A stretch of DNA of 6,032 bases, taken from positions 1 to 6,032 of the forward strand of contig USIY01000144.1 in assembly GCA_900554845.1 (NCBI GenBank), in the 5' to 3' direction. This document shows positions 1 to 5,934 of this stretch, piece by piece; position 1 is the stretch's first letter, and every line of letters begins with the position of its first letter. This DNA comes from an uncultured Bacteroidales bacterium. Lineage in GTDB: Bacteria > Bacteroidota > Bacteroidia > Bacteroidales > Muribaculaceae. The notes beneath the pieces are model-generated. The model saw nothing but the letters and a program-made list of their open reading frames with translations, made no database searches and was not told the DNA's origin. Made by a program: the position numbers and the translations under genes.

Positions 1-250
1 TGACGGAATATTCCGTGCGGGGCGGCACGTCGGGGAACAGTTCGCGGTGAATAATGCCGTCGGTGGTCAGTTGGCGGAGCACCTGCGACAGCACTTTCTC
101 TGATACTGACGGGATGTTGCGGTAAAGCTCGTTGAAGCGCACCGGCTCGTTCTCGGAAATCTTCACGAGAACCACCAGCGCCCACTTGTTGCCGAGCCAT
201 TCAAGCATCGGGGCTGCCTTGCAATATTCGTAGTCTAATTTTTTTGCCAT
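1..250 (-). CDS. HxlR-family winged-helix transcriptional regulator (partial, C-terminus off the left edge)
   Basis: The reverse strand reads from an ATG at 250 to the window edge, giving 83 residues; family members are usually about 100-120. The sequence matches the HxlR/MarR-like DNA-binding domain. An N-terminal cysteine (C10) precedes the first helix, followed by a 'LGNKWALVVL' helix (the family's 'GGKWtllIL' block, residues about 19-28), 'RFNELYRNIPSVSEKVLSQVLRQL' as the helix-turn-helix with recognition helix (about 38-61), and 'PDVPPRTEYSV' as the wing (about 73-83). Family knowledge: HxlR proteins bind DNA as dimers, and several sense electrophiles, disulfide stress or aldehydes through a conserved cysteine near the N-terminus. 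C10 is in that position. The gene diverges from a radical SAM gene, and the 15-base tandem repeat between them is a probable operator, so regulation of that neighbour and autoregulation are inferred. No consensus promoter was found for this gene itself. Family assignment is firm; effector and targets are unknown. Confidence 0.93.
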   Translation of the reverse strand, partial: MAKKLDYEYCKAAPMLEWLGNKWALVVLVKISENEPVRFNELYRNIPSVSEKVLSQVLRQLTTDGIIHRELFPDVPPRTEYSV

Positions 251-287
251 TTTCGACAAGTCAAAAGAGCCTGATAAAGAGCAAAAC

Positions 288-321
288 AAACTTTTCGGTA
301 AGGGTCAAACCTTTCGGTAAG
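288..321. repeat. Tandem 15-base direct repeat, probable HxlR operator
   Basis: Two copies of AAAC[T/C]TTTCGGTAAG lie at 288-302 and 307-321, identical at 14 of 15 positions and spaced 19 bases start to start, close to two helical turns. The second copy ends three bases before the -33 element of the radical SAM promoter (TTG at 325-327). The position between a divergent regulator and its neighbour, and just upstream of the promoter, suggests a two-dimer binding site. Assigning it to the adjacent HxlR protein is inference. Confidence 0.6.
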
Positions 322-324
322 TTG

Positions 325-355
325 TTGCTTTGGCTCTGACTATCACCTAATTTTG
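325..355 (+). promoter_or_regulatory. Bacteroidota-type promoter of the radical SAM gene
   Basis: A -33 TTG (325-327) is followed after exactly 20 bases by TAATTTTG (348-355), a perfect match to the Bacteroidota -7 consensus TAnnTTTG. Transcription would start near 361-363, about 25 bases before the ATG at 386. The promoter overlaps the upstream in-frame TTG codon at 353, which argues against that codon as the start. The adjacent direct repeat makes this promoter likely to be regulated. Confidence 0.7.
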
Positions 356-385
356 CATTACAAAATTAACAAAAAATATCGAGAT

Positions 386-1279
386 ATGATATATCCTGAG
401 CTACATTTCACAGGTCAGGTGTGGCGACCTCCATACGAAGCCAGTTCCCAGCTGCTGCAACTGAGCTCCGGCTGCACATGGCACAAGTGCAAGTTTTGCA
501 GCCTATATCACGGCACACCGTTCCGTATGTCTCCGCTTTCGGAGGTAGAGGAAGACCTGAAGGTTATCCGTCAGTGGCAACCCCGTGCCCGTCGTGTTTA
601 TCTCACTGGCGCAAATCCTTTCGCGTTGAGCTACAACAAACTTATGGATGTGGCTCTGTTGCTGAGAAAATATCTGCCGCACATGATGTCGTTTGGAATG
701 TTCGCCCGTGTCACGGACATCTCTCCCAAATCAGTGGAGGAACTGAAGAATCTCCATCATCTGAAACTCGACAGCATAAACATCGGCATAGAGACCGCAC
801 ATGATCCAACATTGGAGCGGATGAACAAGGGTTATCACGCCTCCGACATCCTCGAACAGCTTTCAAAACTCGACGAGGCGGGAATACGATACAACGTATT
901 CTACCTCAACGGCCTTGGAGGAAAAGGCTACGGCGAGGCAAGCGCGATAGCCACTGCCGATGTATTGAACCAACTCCATCCTTGTATAATCAACATAGTG
1001 TCGTTGACAATATTTCCCGAATCGCAGTTGTATCAGGAGGTGCAGGATGGCACATATATTGAGGAGCCGGAGGTTGAGCGACTGCTGGAAATGCGGACTC
1101 TTATCGACCGATTGAAAATCCGTGTTAATCTGCTCGGGCATCATATTTCCAATACGGTGCCAATCACAGGAGCATTGCCTGACGACAAAACCGCGATACT
1201 CCGTGAGTTTGACAAAGCGATAGCGCAGTTTCCGGAAAAGGAGTTAAAAGCCTATCGTAACAGGATATGGCATTTGTGA
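386..1279 (+). CDS. Radical SAM protein with CX4CX2C cluster motif
   Basis: This 297-residue radical SAM protein is of unknown reaction. The N-terminus 'RPPYEASSQLLQLSSGC' followed by 'CTWHKCKFCSLYHGTPFR' matches a group of bacterial radical SAM proteins typified by 'PPSEA..LLQ...GCSHNKCTFC.MY'. The cluster cysteines are C30, C35 and C38, spaced CX4CX2C rather than the canonical CX3CX2C. Further conserved blocks are 'LTGANPF' (about 73-79), 'INIGIETAHDPTLERMNKGY' (131-150, the family's G-E-[ST]-x-D...MNKG segment) and 'NGLGGKGYGEA' (175-185). The core fills nearly the whole chain, with no B12-binding or SPASM extension. An in-frame TTG at 353 would add 11 residues but lies inside the -7 box, so ATG 386 is chosen. 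The divergent HxlR gene and the repeat upstream suggest inducible expression. It stands alone, with no operon partner downstream. No substrate can be named. Confidence 0.9.
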   Translation: MIYPELHFTGQVWRPPYEASSQLLQLSSGCTWHKCKFCSLYHGTPFRMSPLSEVEEDLKVIRQWQPRARRVYLTGANPFALSYNKLMDVALLLRKYLPHMMSFGMFARVTDISPKSVEELKNLHHLKLDSINIGIETAHDPTLERMNKGYHASDILEQLSKLDEAGIRYNVFYLNGLGGKGYGEASAIATADVLNQLHPCIINIVSLTIFPESQLYQEVQDGTYIEEPEVERLLEMRTLIDRLKIRVNLLGHHISNTVPITGALPDDKTAILREFDKAIAQFPEKELKAYRNRIWHL

Positions 1280-1534
1280 AGATGCCGGTCTTGCGTTCTG
1301 CCTGCTCATTTTGGACAGGCTTCCTATAAGGAGCGTTCTTTCTAATATGATAATTATAGGTAAAATAGAAAGTATTTGTGCATTTTTATATAGTGTTGTA
1401 TCATGGTGCAGCCGTCACTGTAACTGCTGACAACTCCATTAGGCCTAATGCCCCGGAGAGCATCCCTACATATCGGAATGCACATTTACTTTGTGCGTGT
1501 ACTATAAAACGATTTAAAACCCAACACTCTTTTA
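1280..1534. other. Convergent intergenic region, no gene recognised
   Basis: This 255-base stretch separates the 3' ends of the radical SAM gene (plus) and the DUF3108 gene (minus). Short frames here show no recognisable domain and I do not regard them as coding. There is a weak hairpin (GCCTG at 1300-1304 with CAGGC at 1316-1320), a second (GCACA at 1480-1484 with TGTGC at 1492-1496) and a perfect palindrome at 1437-1450. None is followed by a T-tract, so no confident terminator can be assigned to either gene. No consensus promoter was seen. Confidence 0.6.
1437..1450. repeat. Perfect 14-base palindrome
   Basis: The sequence CATTAGGCCTAATG is its own reverse complement over 14 bases. It lies in the convergent gap, so it is not in an obvious promoter. 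Having no loop, it is a poor terminator hairpin. It could be a dimeric protein binding site or a chance occurrence. Confidence 0.4.
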
Positions 1535-2296
1535 TCAGGATCTGCCGGTGTAGTAGGCGCGAACTTCACCTATCGGCAATTTTCCTACCAAATAAAGCGG
1601 GATGTGCGACGAGTCTGTGGAAATCCAGGTGGTCATGTCGTCGCTGGATTTATGTCCTCCGTCCGTGGTGAAATTAAAGAGGATTTTATATCCTTCTCTT
1701 TGTGTTTTGTCCCGTAATTTGATTTTTTCTTTTCCCAGGCATCGAATGGAGATTGTTTCAGCTTTTTTGCCTGAAAACACGGTTGCTTTATAGACATAAT
1801 TGCCTTTGGCAAGTCTGTCATAATCCAAAGTACGGAGATAATAGAAAATCGACAACATATCGAATACCGGTCCTGACGCGGTAAGCGAACTTTTGAGCGC
1901 TTTCCATTTACCGTCGCGAATTCTGTATCTCACCACATCTCCCTTGGTGACACCGCGCATTTTGGTATAGGATATTTCATCACGGCTGTACTTGCCTTTC
2001 TCATGTGTGATTTTTTTATATGAGACGGGATCAAGACCCTCAGTTTTCATGGTGCATAGCAACGTGTCGCGCACTTCATAAAATCTGTCGGCCCATGGTT
2101 TGGTTTTGGCCGCAAGAACAACATCGTAATTATTCCCTTTATGTTTCAAGGTAAGGGTGGCGTCACCGGCGTCCTTATGTATCAATCCCCACTTGTAACT
2201 GATCACATAATGCAGTTTCTCATTGCTGAAATTCACCGCCAGACTCATTCCGCAATACAGGGAAAATACTATCAATATCAAAAGTGCCTTTTTCAT
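1535..2296 (-). CDS. Secreted DUF3108-family protein
   Basis: This 253-residue protein has a typical Sec signal peptide: MKK, a hydrophobic stretch at about residues 4-19 and a likely cleavage after 'SLA' at 20. It has a cysteine at 15, but 'SLYC' is not a good lipobox, so a soluble periplasmic protein is more likely than a lipoprotein. The mature part starts 'EKLHYVISYKWGLIHKDAGDATLTL' (26-50), the characteristic opening of DUF3108 proteins ('L.Y.v.y.wg.i.aG.a.l'), and continues as a beta-rich chain. It ends with 'VRAYYTG', typical of the family's last strand. Function is not established; such proteins are common in Bacteroidota and are thought to be cell-envelope beta-barrel-like binding proteins. 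It is downstream of the thioredoxin gene on the same strand, but a terminator lies between them, so it probably has its own promoter. A poor -7-like sequence (TACCTATG, minus strand, 2340-2347) is the only candidate. Confidence 0.88.
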   Translation of the reverse strand: MKKALLILIVFSLYCGMSLAVNFSNEKLHYVISYKWGLIHKDAGDATLTLKHKGNNYDVVLAAKTKPWADRFYEVRDTLLCTMKTEGLDPVSYKKITHEKGKYSRDEISYTKMRGVTKGDVVRYRIRDGKWKALKSSLTASGPVFDMLSIFYYLRTLDYDRLAKGNYVYKATVFSGKKAETISIRCLGKEKIKLRDKTQREGYKILFNFTTDGGHKSSDDMTTWISTDSSHIPLYLVGKLPIGEVRAYYTGRS

Positions 2297-2372
2297 ATAT
2301 GTCTCGTCTTATAAGTAGCTAATAATTTAGATAACACAGCATAGGTATGGTTTATTACCGCACCTAATAAGA

Positions 2373-2403
2373 AAGGGAGAATCATGTGACCATGTTCTCC
2401 CTT
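2373..2403 (-). terminator. Rho-independent terminator of the thioredoxin gene
   Basis: GGGAGAA (2375-2381) pairs with TTCTCCC (2395-2401), extended outward by two A-T pairs. Inward, CATG (2383-2386) pairs with CATG (2391-2394) past a single unpaired base at 2382, leaving a four-base loop. Read on the minus strand, the stem is followed by TTTCTTATT. It starts about 30 bases after the thioredoxin stop codon. The plus strand has no T-run after the stem, so it should act mainly in the minus direction and separate thioredoxin from the DUF3108 gene. Confidence 0.82.
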
Positions 2404-2431
2404 GCGAACGCTTGAATCAGTCAAACGTAAA

Positions 2432-2728
2432 TCAATAGTACTTTTTCAGTTCTTCCTCCAAGGATGCTGCCGGAGTGACACCGGAAGTGCGCCATTTCAG
2501 TTCGCCATTCTTGAAAATCATCAATGTCGGTACGGAACGCACATTATAAGCGCGTGCAAGTTCCTCGTTCTTGTCAATGTCTATCTTTACGATCCGTGCG
2601 TTGTCGCCCACGGTCTTGGCAAGATCTTCCAATACAGGATGCATCATCTTGCAAGGTCCGCACCAAGTGGCGTAGAAATCAACCAGCAACGGTTTTTCGG
2701 AAGCTATCAAATCACTAAACTTTTCCAT
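2432..2728 (-). CDS. trxA: Thioredoxin
   Basis: A compact 98-residue thioredoxin with no signal peptide, so a cytoplasmic thiol-disulfide reductant fed by thioredoxin reductase is expected. The active site is W22-C23-G24-P25-C26 in 'FYATWCGPCKMM'. The cis-proline is P67 in 'VRSVPTLMIFKNGE', and the buried Asp of the family is D17 in 'LLVDFYA'. The length is near the lower limit for thioredoxins (about 100-110), with the N-terminal strand shortened. ATG 2728 is used, with an AGGA-like sequence 10 bases upstream (2739-2742, read on the minus strand). It is transcribed away from the glutamine synthetase gene across a shared 169-base region and ends at a clear terminator, so it is probably monocistronic. 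The trxA symbol is by motif only; Bacteroidota carry several thioredoxins, and this could be a paralogue. Confidence 0.93.
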   Translation of the reverse strand: MEKFSDLIASEKPLLVDFYATWCGPCKMMHPVLEDLAKTVGDNARIVKIDIDKNEELARAYNVRSVPTLMIFKNGELKWRTSGVTPAASLEEELKKYY

Positions 2729-2804
2729 ATGTAATAATTCCTAATTTGTTCTCGATGGTATAACGTTTTTTTGATGCTTTCTGTTTGAAAATAGTGTTTG
2801 CGGA

Positions 2805-2836
2805 TTTTATTATATGGAAAAATCATGCTATATTTG
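2805..2836 (+). promoter_or_regulatory. Candidate Bacteroidota-type promoter of the glutamine synthetase cluster
   Basis: TATATTTG at 2829-2836 matches the -7 consensus TAnnTTTG exactly. A T-rich -33 element (TTTT, 2805-2808) lies 20 bases upstream but lacks the usual G. The predicted transcript start near 2843 leaves a leader of about 55 bases before the ATG at 2898. A second, poorer candidate is TTG 2771-2773 with TAGTGTTTG at 2792-2800, where the -7 box has one extra base. Confidence 0.5.
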
Positions 2837-2897
2837 CCGGACAAACCAAAAACACAGTTTTGTATACATTTCTAATCACACCACCCTAATCTATAAC

Positions 2898-4388
2898 ATG
2901 AAAAATATCAAACTAAATCCCAACCCGGTGATCCGATATCTGGATAAAATGCCGGAAGAGTTCCGCAAAGCGGACATAATCCGTTATATCAAGGAGCATG
3001 ACATACGGATGGTCAATTTTATGTATCCTGCTGATGACAACCGTCTGAAAACTCTGAATTTTGTGATCAATTCGGAGGAATATCTCGACAGCATCCTAAC
3101 GTTCGGGGAGCGTGTGGACGGATCGAGCCTCTTCCCGTTCGTCAAAGCGGGAAATTCCGACCTTTATGTGATTCCCCAATACTCAACAGCATTCGTCGAT
3201 CCTTTTGCGGAGATCCCCACACTGACAATGCTATGTTCGTTCTTCGACAATAACGGGGATCCGCTGGAGTCATCGCCCGAATATACATTGCGCAAGGCTG
3301 TGGATTCATTCCGTGCAACTACCGGAATGGAATTTTACGCCATGGGTGAGCTTGAGTATTATGTGATTTCCGACGATCCCTCGGTGTTCGAGGCCACCGA
3401 TCAGAAAGGATATCATGAATCGTCTCCGTTTGCGAAATTCAATGAATTCCGCACGGAATGTATGGATTTGATAGCGAAGACGGGAGGACAGATCAAGTAT
3501 GGTCACAGCGAAGTCGGGAACTTTACGTTAGGAGGCAAGATATTCGAGCAGAATGAGATAGAATTTATTCCTGTGCCCGGCATTGAGGCCGCCTCGCAAC
3601 TGATGATCGCAAAATGGGTGATCCGTACATTGGCTGCTCGGAAGGGTTATGACGTGACATTCGCTCCTAAAATCTCGGTGGGAAAGGCTGGCAGCGGTCT
3701 GCATATTCATTTCAAGATAATGAAAGACGGTCACAATATGATGATCGAGAACGGCAAGCTGAGCGATGTGGCAAAAAAAGCCATAGTCGGAATCCTCACT
3801 CATGCATCGGCCATAACGGCCATGGGCAATAAGGTTCCGACAAGTTATTTCCGTCTTGTTCCCAATCAGGAGGCTCCGACTTCCATCTGTTGGGGCGACC
3901 GCAACCGATCGGTATTGGTACGCGTACCGTTAGGGTGGACAGGAGGCCGGGACATGTGTTCGCAGGTGAATCCCCTTGAGCCGGCGGGCAATGCGGATCC
4001 GGAACGTCAGACCGTGGAATTGAGAAGCGCCGACGGATCAGCCAACATTTATCAGCTGATAGCCGGCATCATAGCCGCGGCTCGTTCAGGTTTCGAGATG
4101 CCCGACGCACTCAAACTCGCTGACGAGCTTTACGTAAGCGTGGATATACATAAGGATAAAAAGAAACTGGCAATGCTTGCATCGTTGCCCGACAGTTGTT
4201 ATGCTTCATCCGAGGCGCTAAAAGCCGACAGAGAGGTGTTCGAGGCGTACGGAGTCTTCTCGCCGGACATGATCGACAGCATAATCCAGCGCCAGCATGA
4301 CTATCGCGACAAGCATTTGAGAAGCGATGTGGAGGACAACCGCGACGAGATGCTTCAGATGGTGCGTCGTTACTGGCATTGCGGATAA
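2898..4388 (+). CDS. glnA: Type I glutamine synthetase (glutamate-ammonia ligase)
   Basis: This 496-residue enzyme condenses glutamate, ammonium and ATP into glutamine in the cytoplasm. The N-terminal beta-grasp domain contains 'VDGSSLFPF' (about 73-81) and 'YSTAFVDPF' (95-103). The catalytic domain shows the family blocks in order: 'GELEYYV' with metal ligands E151 and E153; 'HSEVGNF' with E205; 'EQNEIEF' with E220; 'GSGLHIHF' with H269; 'SYFRLVPNQEAP' (316-327); 'DRNRSVLVRVP' (334-344); and E374/R376 in 'VELRS'. Y412 in 'DELYVSV' aligns with the tyrosine adenylylated in GSI-beta enzymes, though the surrounding 'NLYDLP' motif is not kept. The frame extends 28 codons upstream to ATG 2814, but that segment holds the TATATTTG -7 box and reads unlike a GS N-terminus, so ATG 2898 is preferred. 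It leads a plus-strand cluster with an E1-like gene nine bases downstream. Family assignment is certain. The glnA symbol assumes true GS activity, which is supported by the intact active site. Confidence 0.93.
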   Translation: MKNIKLNPNPVIRYLDKMPEEFRKADIIRYIKEHDIRMVNFMYPADDNRLKTLNFVINSEEYLDSILTFGERVDGSSLFPFVKAGNSDLYVIPQYSTAFVDPFAEIPTLTMLCSFFDNNGDPLESSPEYTLRKAVDSFRATTGMEFYAMGELEYYVISDDPSVFEATDQKGYHESSPFAKFNEFRTECMDLIAKTGGQIKYGHSEVGNFTLGGKIFEQNEIEFIPVPGIEAASQLMIAKWVIRTLAARKGYDVTFAPKISVGKAGSGLHIHFKIMKDGHNMMIENGKLSDVAKKAIVGILTHASAITAMGNKVPTSYFRLVPNQEAPTSICWGDRNRSVLVRVPLGWTGGRDMCSQVNPLEPAGNADPERQTVELRSADGSANIYQLIAGIIAAARSGFEMPDALKLADELYVSVDIHKDKKKLAMLASLPDSCYASSEALKADREVFEAYGVFSPDMIDSIIQRQHDYRDKHLRSDVEDNRDEMLQMVRRYWHCG

Positions 4389-4397
4389 CACGTGAAT

Positions 4398-5102
4398 ATG
4401 AGTGATAAAAACATAAGATATTCCAGATTGACAACTCTTCCGGAAATAGGTCCGGAAGGGTTGTCTTTATTACAGGAATCCCGTATAATGGTAATCGGTT
4501 GCGGAGCGTTGGGTTCGATGTGCGCCATGTACCTCGCGGCATCCGGAACGGGAAACATAACTATAGCGGATTTTGATACGATAGATATCAGCAATCTTCA
4601 ACGCCAGTTGTTCTTCACTGAATCAGAACTTGGAAAGTCCAAAGCGTCGGCATTGGCCGAGCGTATGAGGTCGATCAATTCAGAGATACGAGTGGAGGTA
4701 ATTCCTAAAATGATAAACCGACAAGAAGCGTTAGGCAGATTTTCGGAACACGACGTAATTATAGATGGCAGTGACAATCCGGCCACCAAACTGATGACGG
4801 ACTCGGTCTGTGCTGAAATCGGCAAACCGTGTGTCATAGCAGGAGTAAGAGGCTTCGAATGCCAGGTCATGACATATGTCCCCGGTTCGGTGCGATATTC
4901 GGATGTGTTCGGAGATTCCGTAGCCTGTTCCGGCATGACGCCGTGCAGCGTCGGGGGCGTCCTCGGACCCGCTGCCGGAGTAGCGGCAAGTATTCAGGCA
5001 TCGGAAGCAATAAAGCTCGTAACAGGTGCCGGAACACCATTGACCGACAGGCTTTTTGTCCTGAATTTGCTTGATATGTCGACGGATGTTTACAATATGT
5101 GA
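4398..5102 (+). CDS. ThiF/MoeB/HesA-family E1-like adenylyltransferase
   Basis: This 234-residue protein has the full E1-like core, which adenylates the C-terminal glycine of a ubiquitin-fold protein such as ThiS or MoaD in known members. Visible features are 'RYSR' (7-10), the nucleotide loop 'GCGALGS' (34-40), 'ADFDTIDISNLQRQ' (57-70) with its Asp and Arg residues, 'GKSK' with the ATP-binding Lys (about 82), 'DGSDN' (123-127) with D126, and 'PCSVGGVLGP' (182-191), whose C183 aligns with the ThiF thiol-transfer cysteine C184. The two CxxC pairs that bind zinc in MoeB and ThiF are absent: the first is replaced by 'VRYSDVF', and the chain stops before the second. No ThiS or MoaD gene is in the window. 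GTG 4392 is an alternative start two codons earlier; ATG 4398 is preferred. It lies nine bases after the glutamine synthetase stop, so co-transcription is likely. Specific function is not assigned. Confidence 0.87.
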   Translation: MSDKNIRYSRLTTLPEIGPEGLSLLQESRIMVIGCGALGSMCAMYLAASGTGNITIADFDTIDISNLQRQLFFTESELGKSKASALAERMRSINSEIRVEVIPKMINRQEALGRFSEHDVIIDGSDNPATKLMTDSVCAEIGKPCVIAGVRGFECQVMTYVPGSVRYSDVFGDSVACSGMTPCSVGGVLGPAAGVAASIQASEAIKLVTGAGTPLTDRLFVLNLLDMSTDVYNM

Positions 5103-5172
5103 TTGAATATGGTTTGCAAAATGTCCGTTTGATTGGATAGTAGTTAGTATGGAATAGAATTGACGCTAAGAC

Positions 5173-5934
5173 ATGAATGAAATTATTAAAATATCGCATT
5201 ACTCGGAAAAATCCGCCAGAGTGACTGTCGGGAACAAGCTTGTCGCTTCGAAAGCCAAGCCGGGTCAGTTCGTGATAATCAAGTTCGATCCCAAAGGGTT
5301 GAGAATACCTTTCCCCATAGTGGACTGCCGGCCTGTGGAAGGGGAGCTGGACGTAATCATACATCGTGCCGACGGTCTTGACGAAATTCTGCCTTTGATT
5401 CAGGAAGGGGGAGTATTGCCGGATCTCCTCGGCCCCTTGGGAACGCCTGCGGTTATTGAAGAAAACAAAACAGTTTTGTTTATAGGCGATGGATCGGGAT
5501 TCGTGCCATTGTTACCGTTGATCAAGGCCTCGCGCGACCGAGGATGCAAAGTTTTGTCCATAGTTTCCGAGCAGTCGTCGCAAACCAAGTGTCTTCTCGG
5601 TGACATCAATTCCATGTGCCATGAGCTGTCGGTTGCCAGCGAGGATTCCGTGCCGCAGATAATGCGGCAGTGGGTAGATTTGTTCCATCCTGACAAAATA
5701 ATCTGTTCGGGCCCCACACTGCTTGTGAAACATCTTACGGAGATAGCCAGGGCACATGGGATTCCGGCGGAATGCGTCCTTAACATGTTGATGATCGACG
5801 GCATCGGAATATGCGGAGTCTGCAGGGTGATGGTGGCGGGAAAGCAAAAGCAGACATGTATCGACGGACCCATTTTCAACGCCTGGGATGTGGATTTTGA
5901 TTATATTTTGAACAGACAAAGATCCTTCGTATGA
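5173..5934 (+). CDS. nfnA: NfnA/SudB-type FAD and [2Fe-2S] electron-transfer subunit
   Basis: This 253-residue protein is in the ferredoxin-NADP reductase superfamily and resembles the small subunit of NADH-dependent reduced ferredoxin:NADP oxidoreductase (NfnAB), also called SudB or a PyrK-like protein. An N-terminal FAD barrel contains 'KPGQFVII' (29-36) and 'RIPFPIVD' (44-51), and 'LLGPLGTP' follows at 85-92. The NAD-binding half has 'VLFIGDGSGFVPLLP' (101-115) and 'IICSGPTLLVKHLTE' (176-190). The C-terminal cluster motif has C214, C217 and C229, with D209 just before, in 'MIDGIGICGVCR' and 'CIDGP'. This fits the Asp-Cys3 [2Fe-2S] ligation known for Pyrococcus sulfide dehydrogenase. Its stop overlaps the start of the large subunit (ATGA at 5931-5934), the usual pairing. 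It begins 70 bases after the E1-like gene with no terminator in between. PyrK is less likely because no pyrD is adjacent. NfnA versus SudB cannot be settled from sequence alone. Confidence 0.85.
   Translation: MNEIIKISHYSEKSARVTVGNKLVASKAKPGQFVIIKFDPKGLRIPFPIVDCRPVEGELDVIIHRADGLDEILPLIQEGGVLPDLLGPLGTPAVIEENKTVLFIGDGSGFVPLLPLIKASRDRGCKVLSIVSEQSSQTKCLLGDINSMCHELSVASEDSVPQIMRQWVDLFHPDKIICSGPTLLVKHLTEIARAHGIPAECVLNMLMIDGIGICGVCRVMVAGKQKQTCIDGPIFNAWDVDFDYILNRQRSFV

Noticed and set aside
287..294. AAAGTTTG on the minus strand as the HxlR gene's -7 box
   Set aside because: The first base departs from TAnnTTTG and no TTG lies 19-21 bases upstream; it is better explained as part of the direct repeat.
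1300..1320. Hairpin GCCTG/CAGGC just after the radical SAM stop codon as its terminator
   Set aside because: Five-pair stem with an 11-base loop and no T-run after it; too weak to call.
1480..1496. Hairpin GCACA/TGTGC as a terminator for the DUF3108 or radical SAM gene
   Set aside because: The stem is only five pairs and neither strand has a following T-tract.
1378..1671. Plus-strand reading frame of 97 codons across the convergent gap
   Set aside because: It overlaps the 3' part of the DUF3108 gene on the other strand, shows no recognisable domain and has no promoter or ribosome-binding support.
4111..4542. Minus-strand frame of 143 codons opposite the glutamine synthetase 3' end
   Set aside because: It is antisense to strongly conserved GS and E1-like coding sequence, is rich in Arg and Pro as expected of a shadow frame, and has no recognisable domain.
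5108..5116. TATGGTTTG as a promoter -7 box for a separate nfnA transcript
   Set aside because: It has three rather than two bases between TA and TTTG, and no TTG-like -33 box lies at the right distance.
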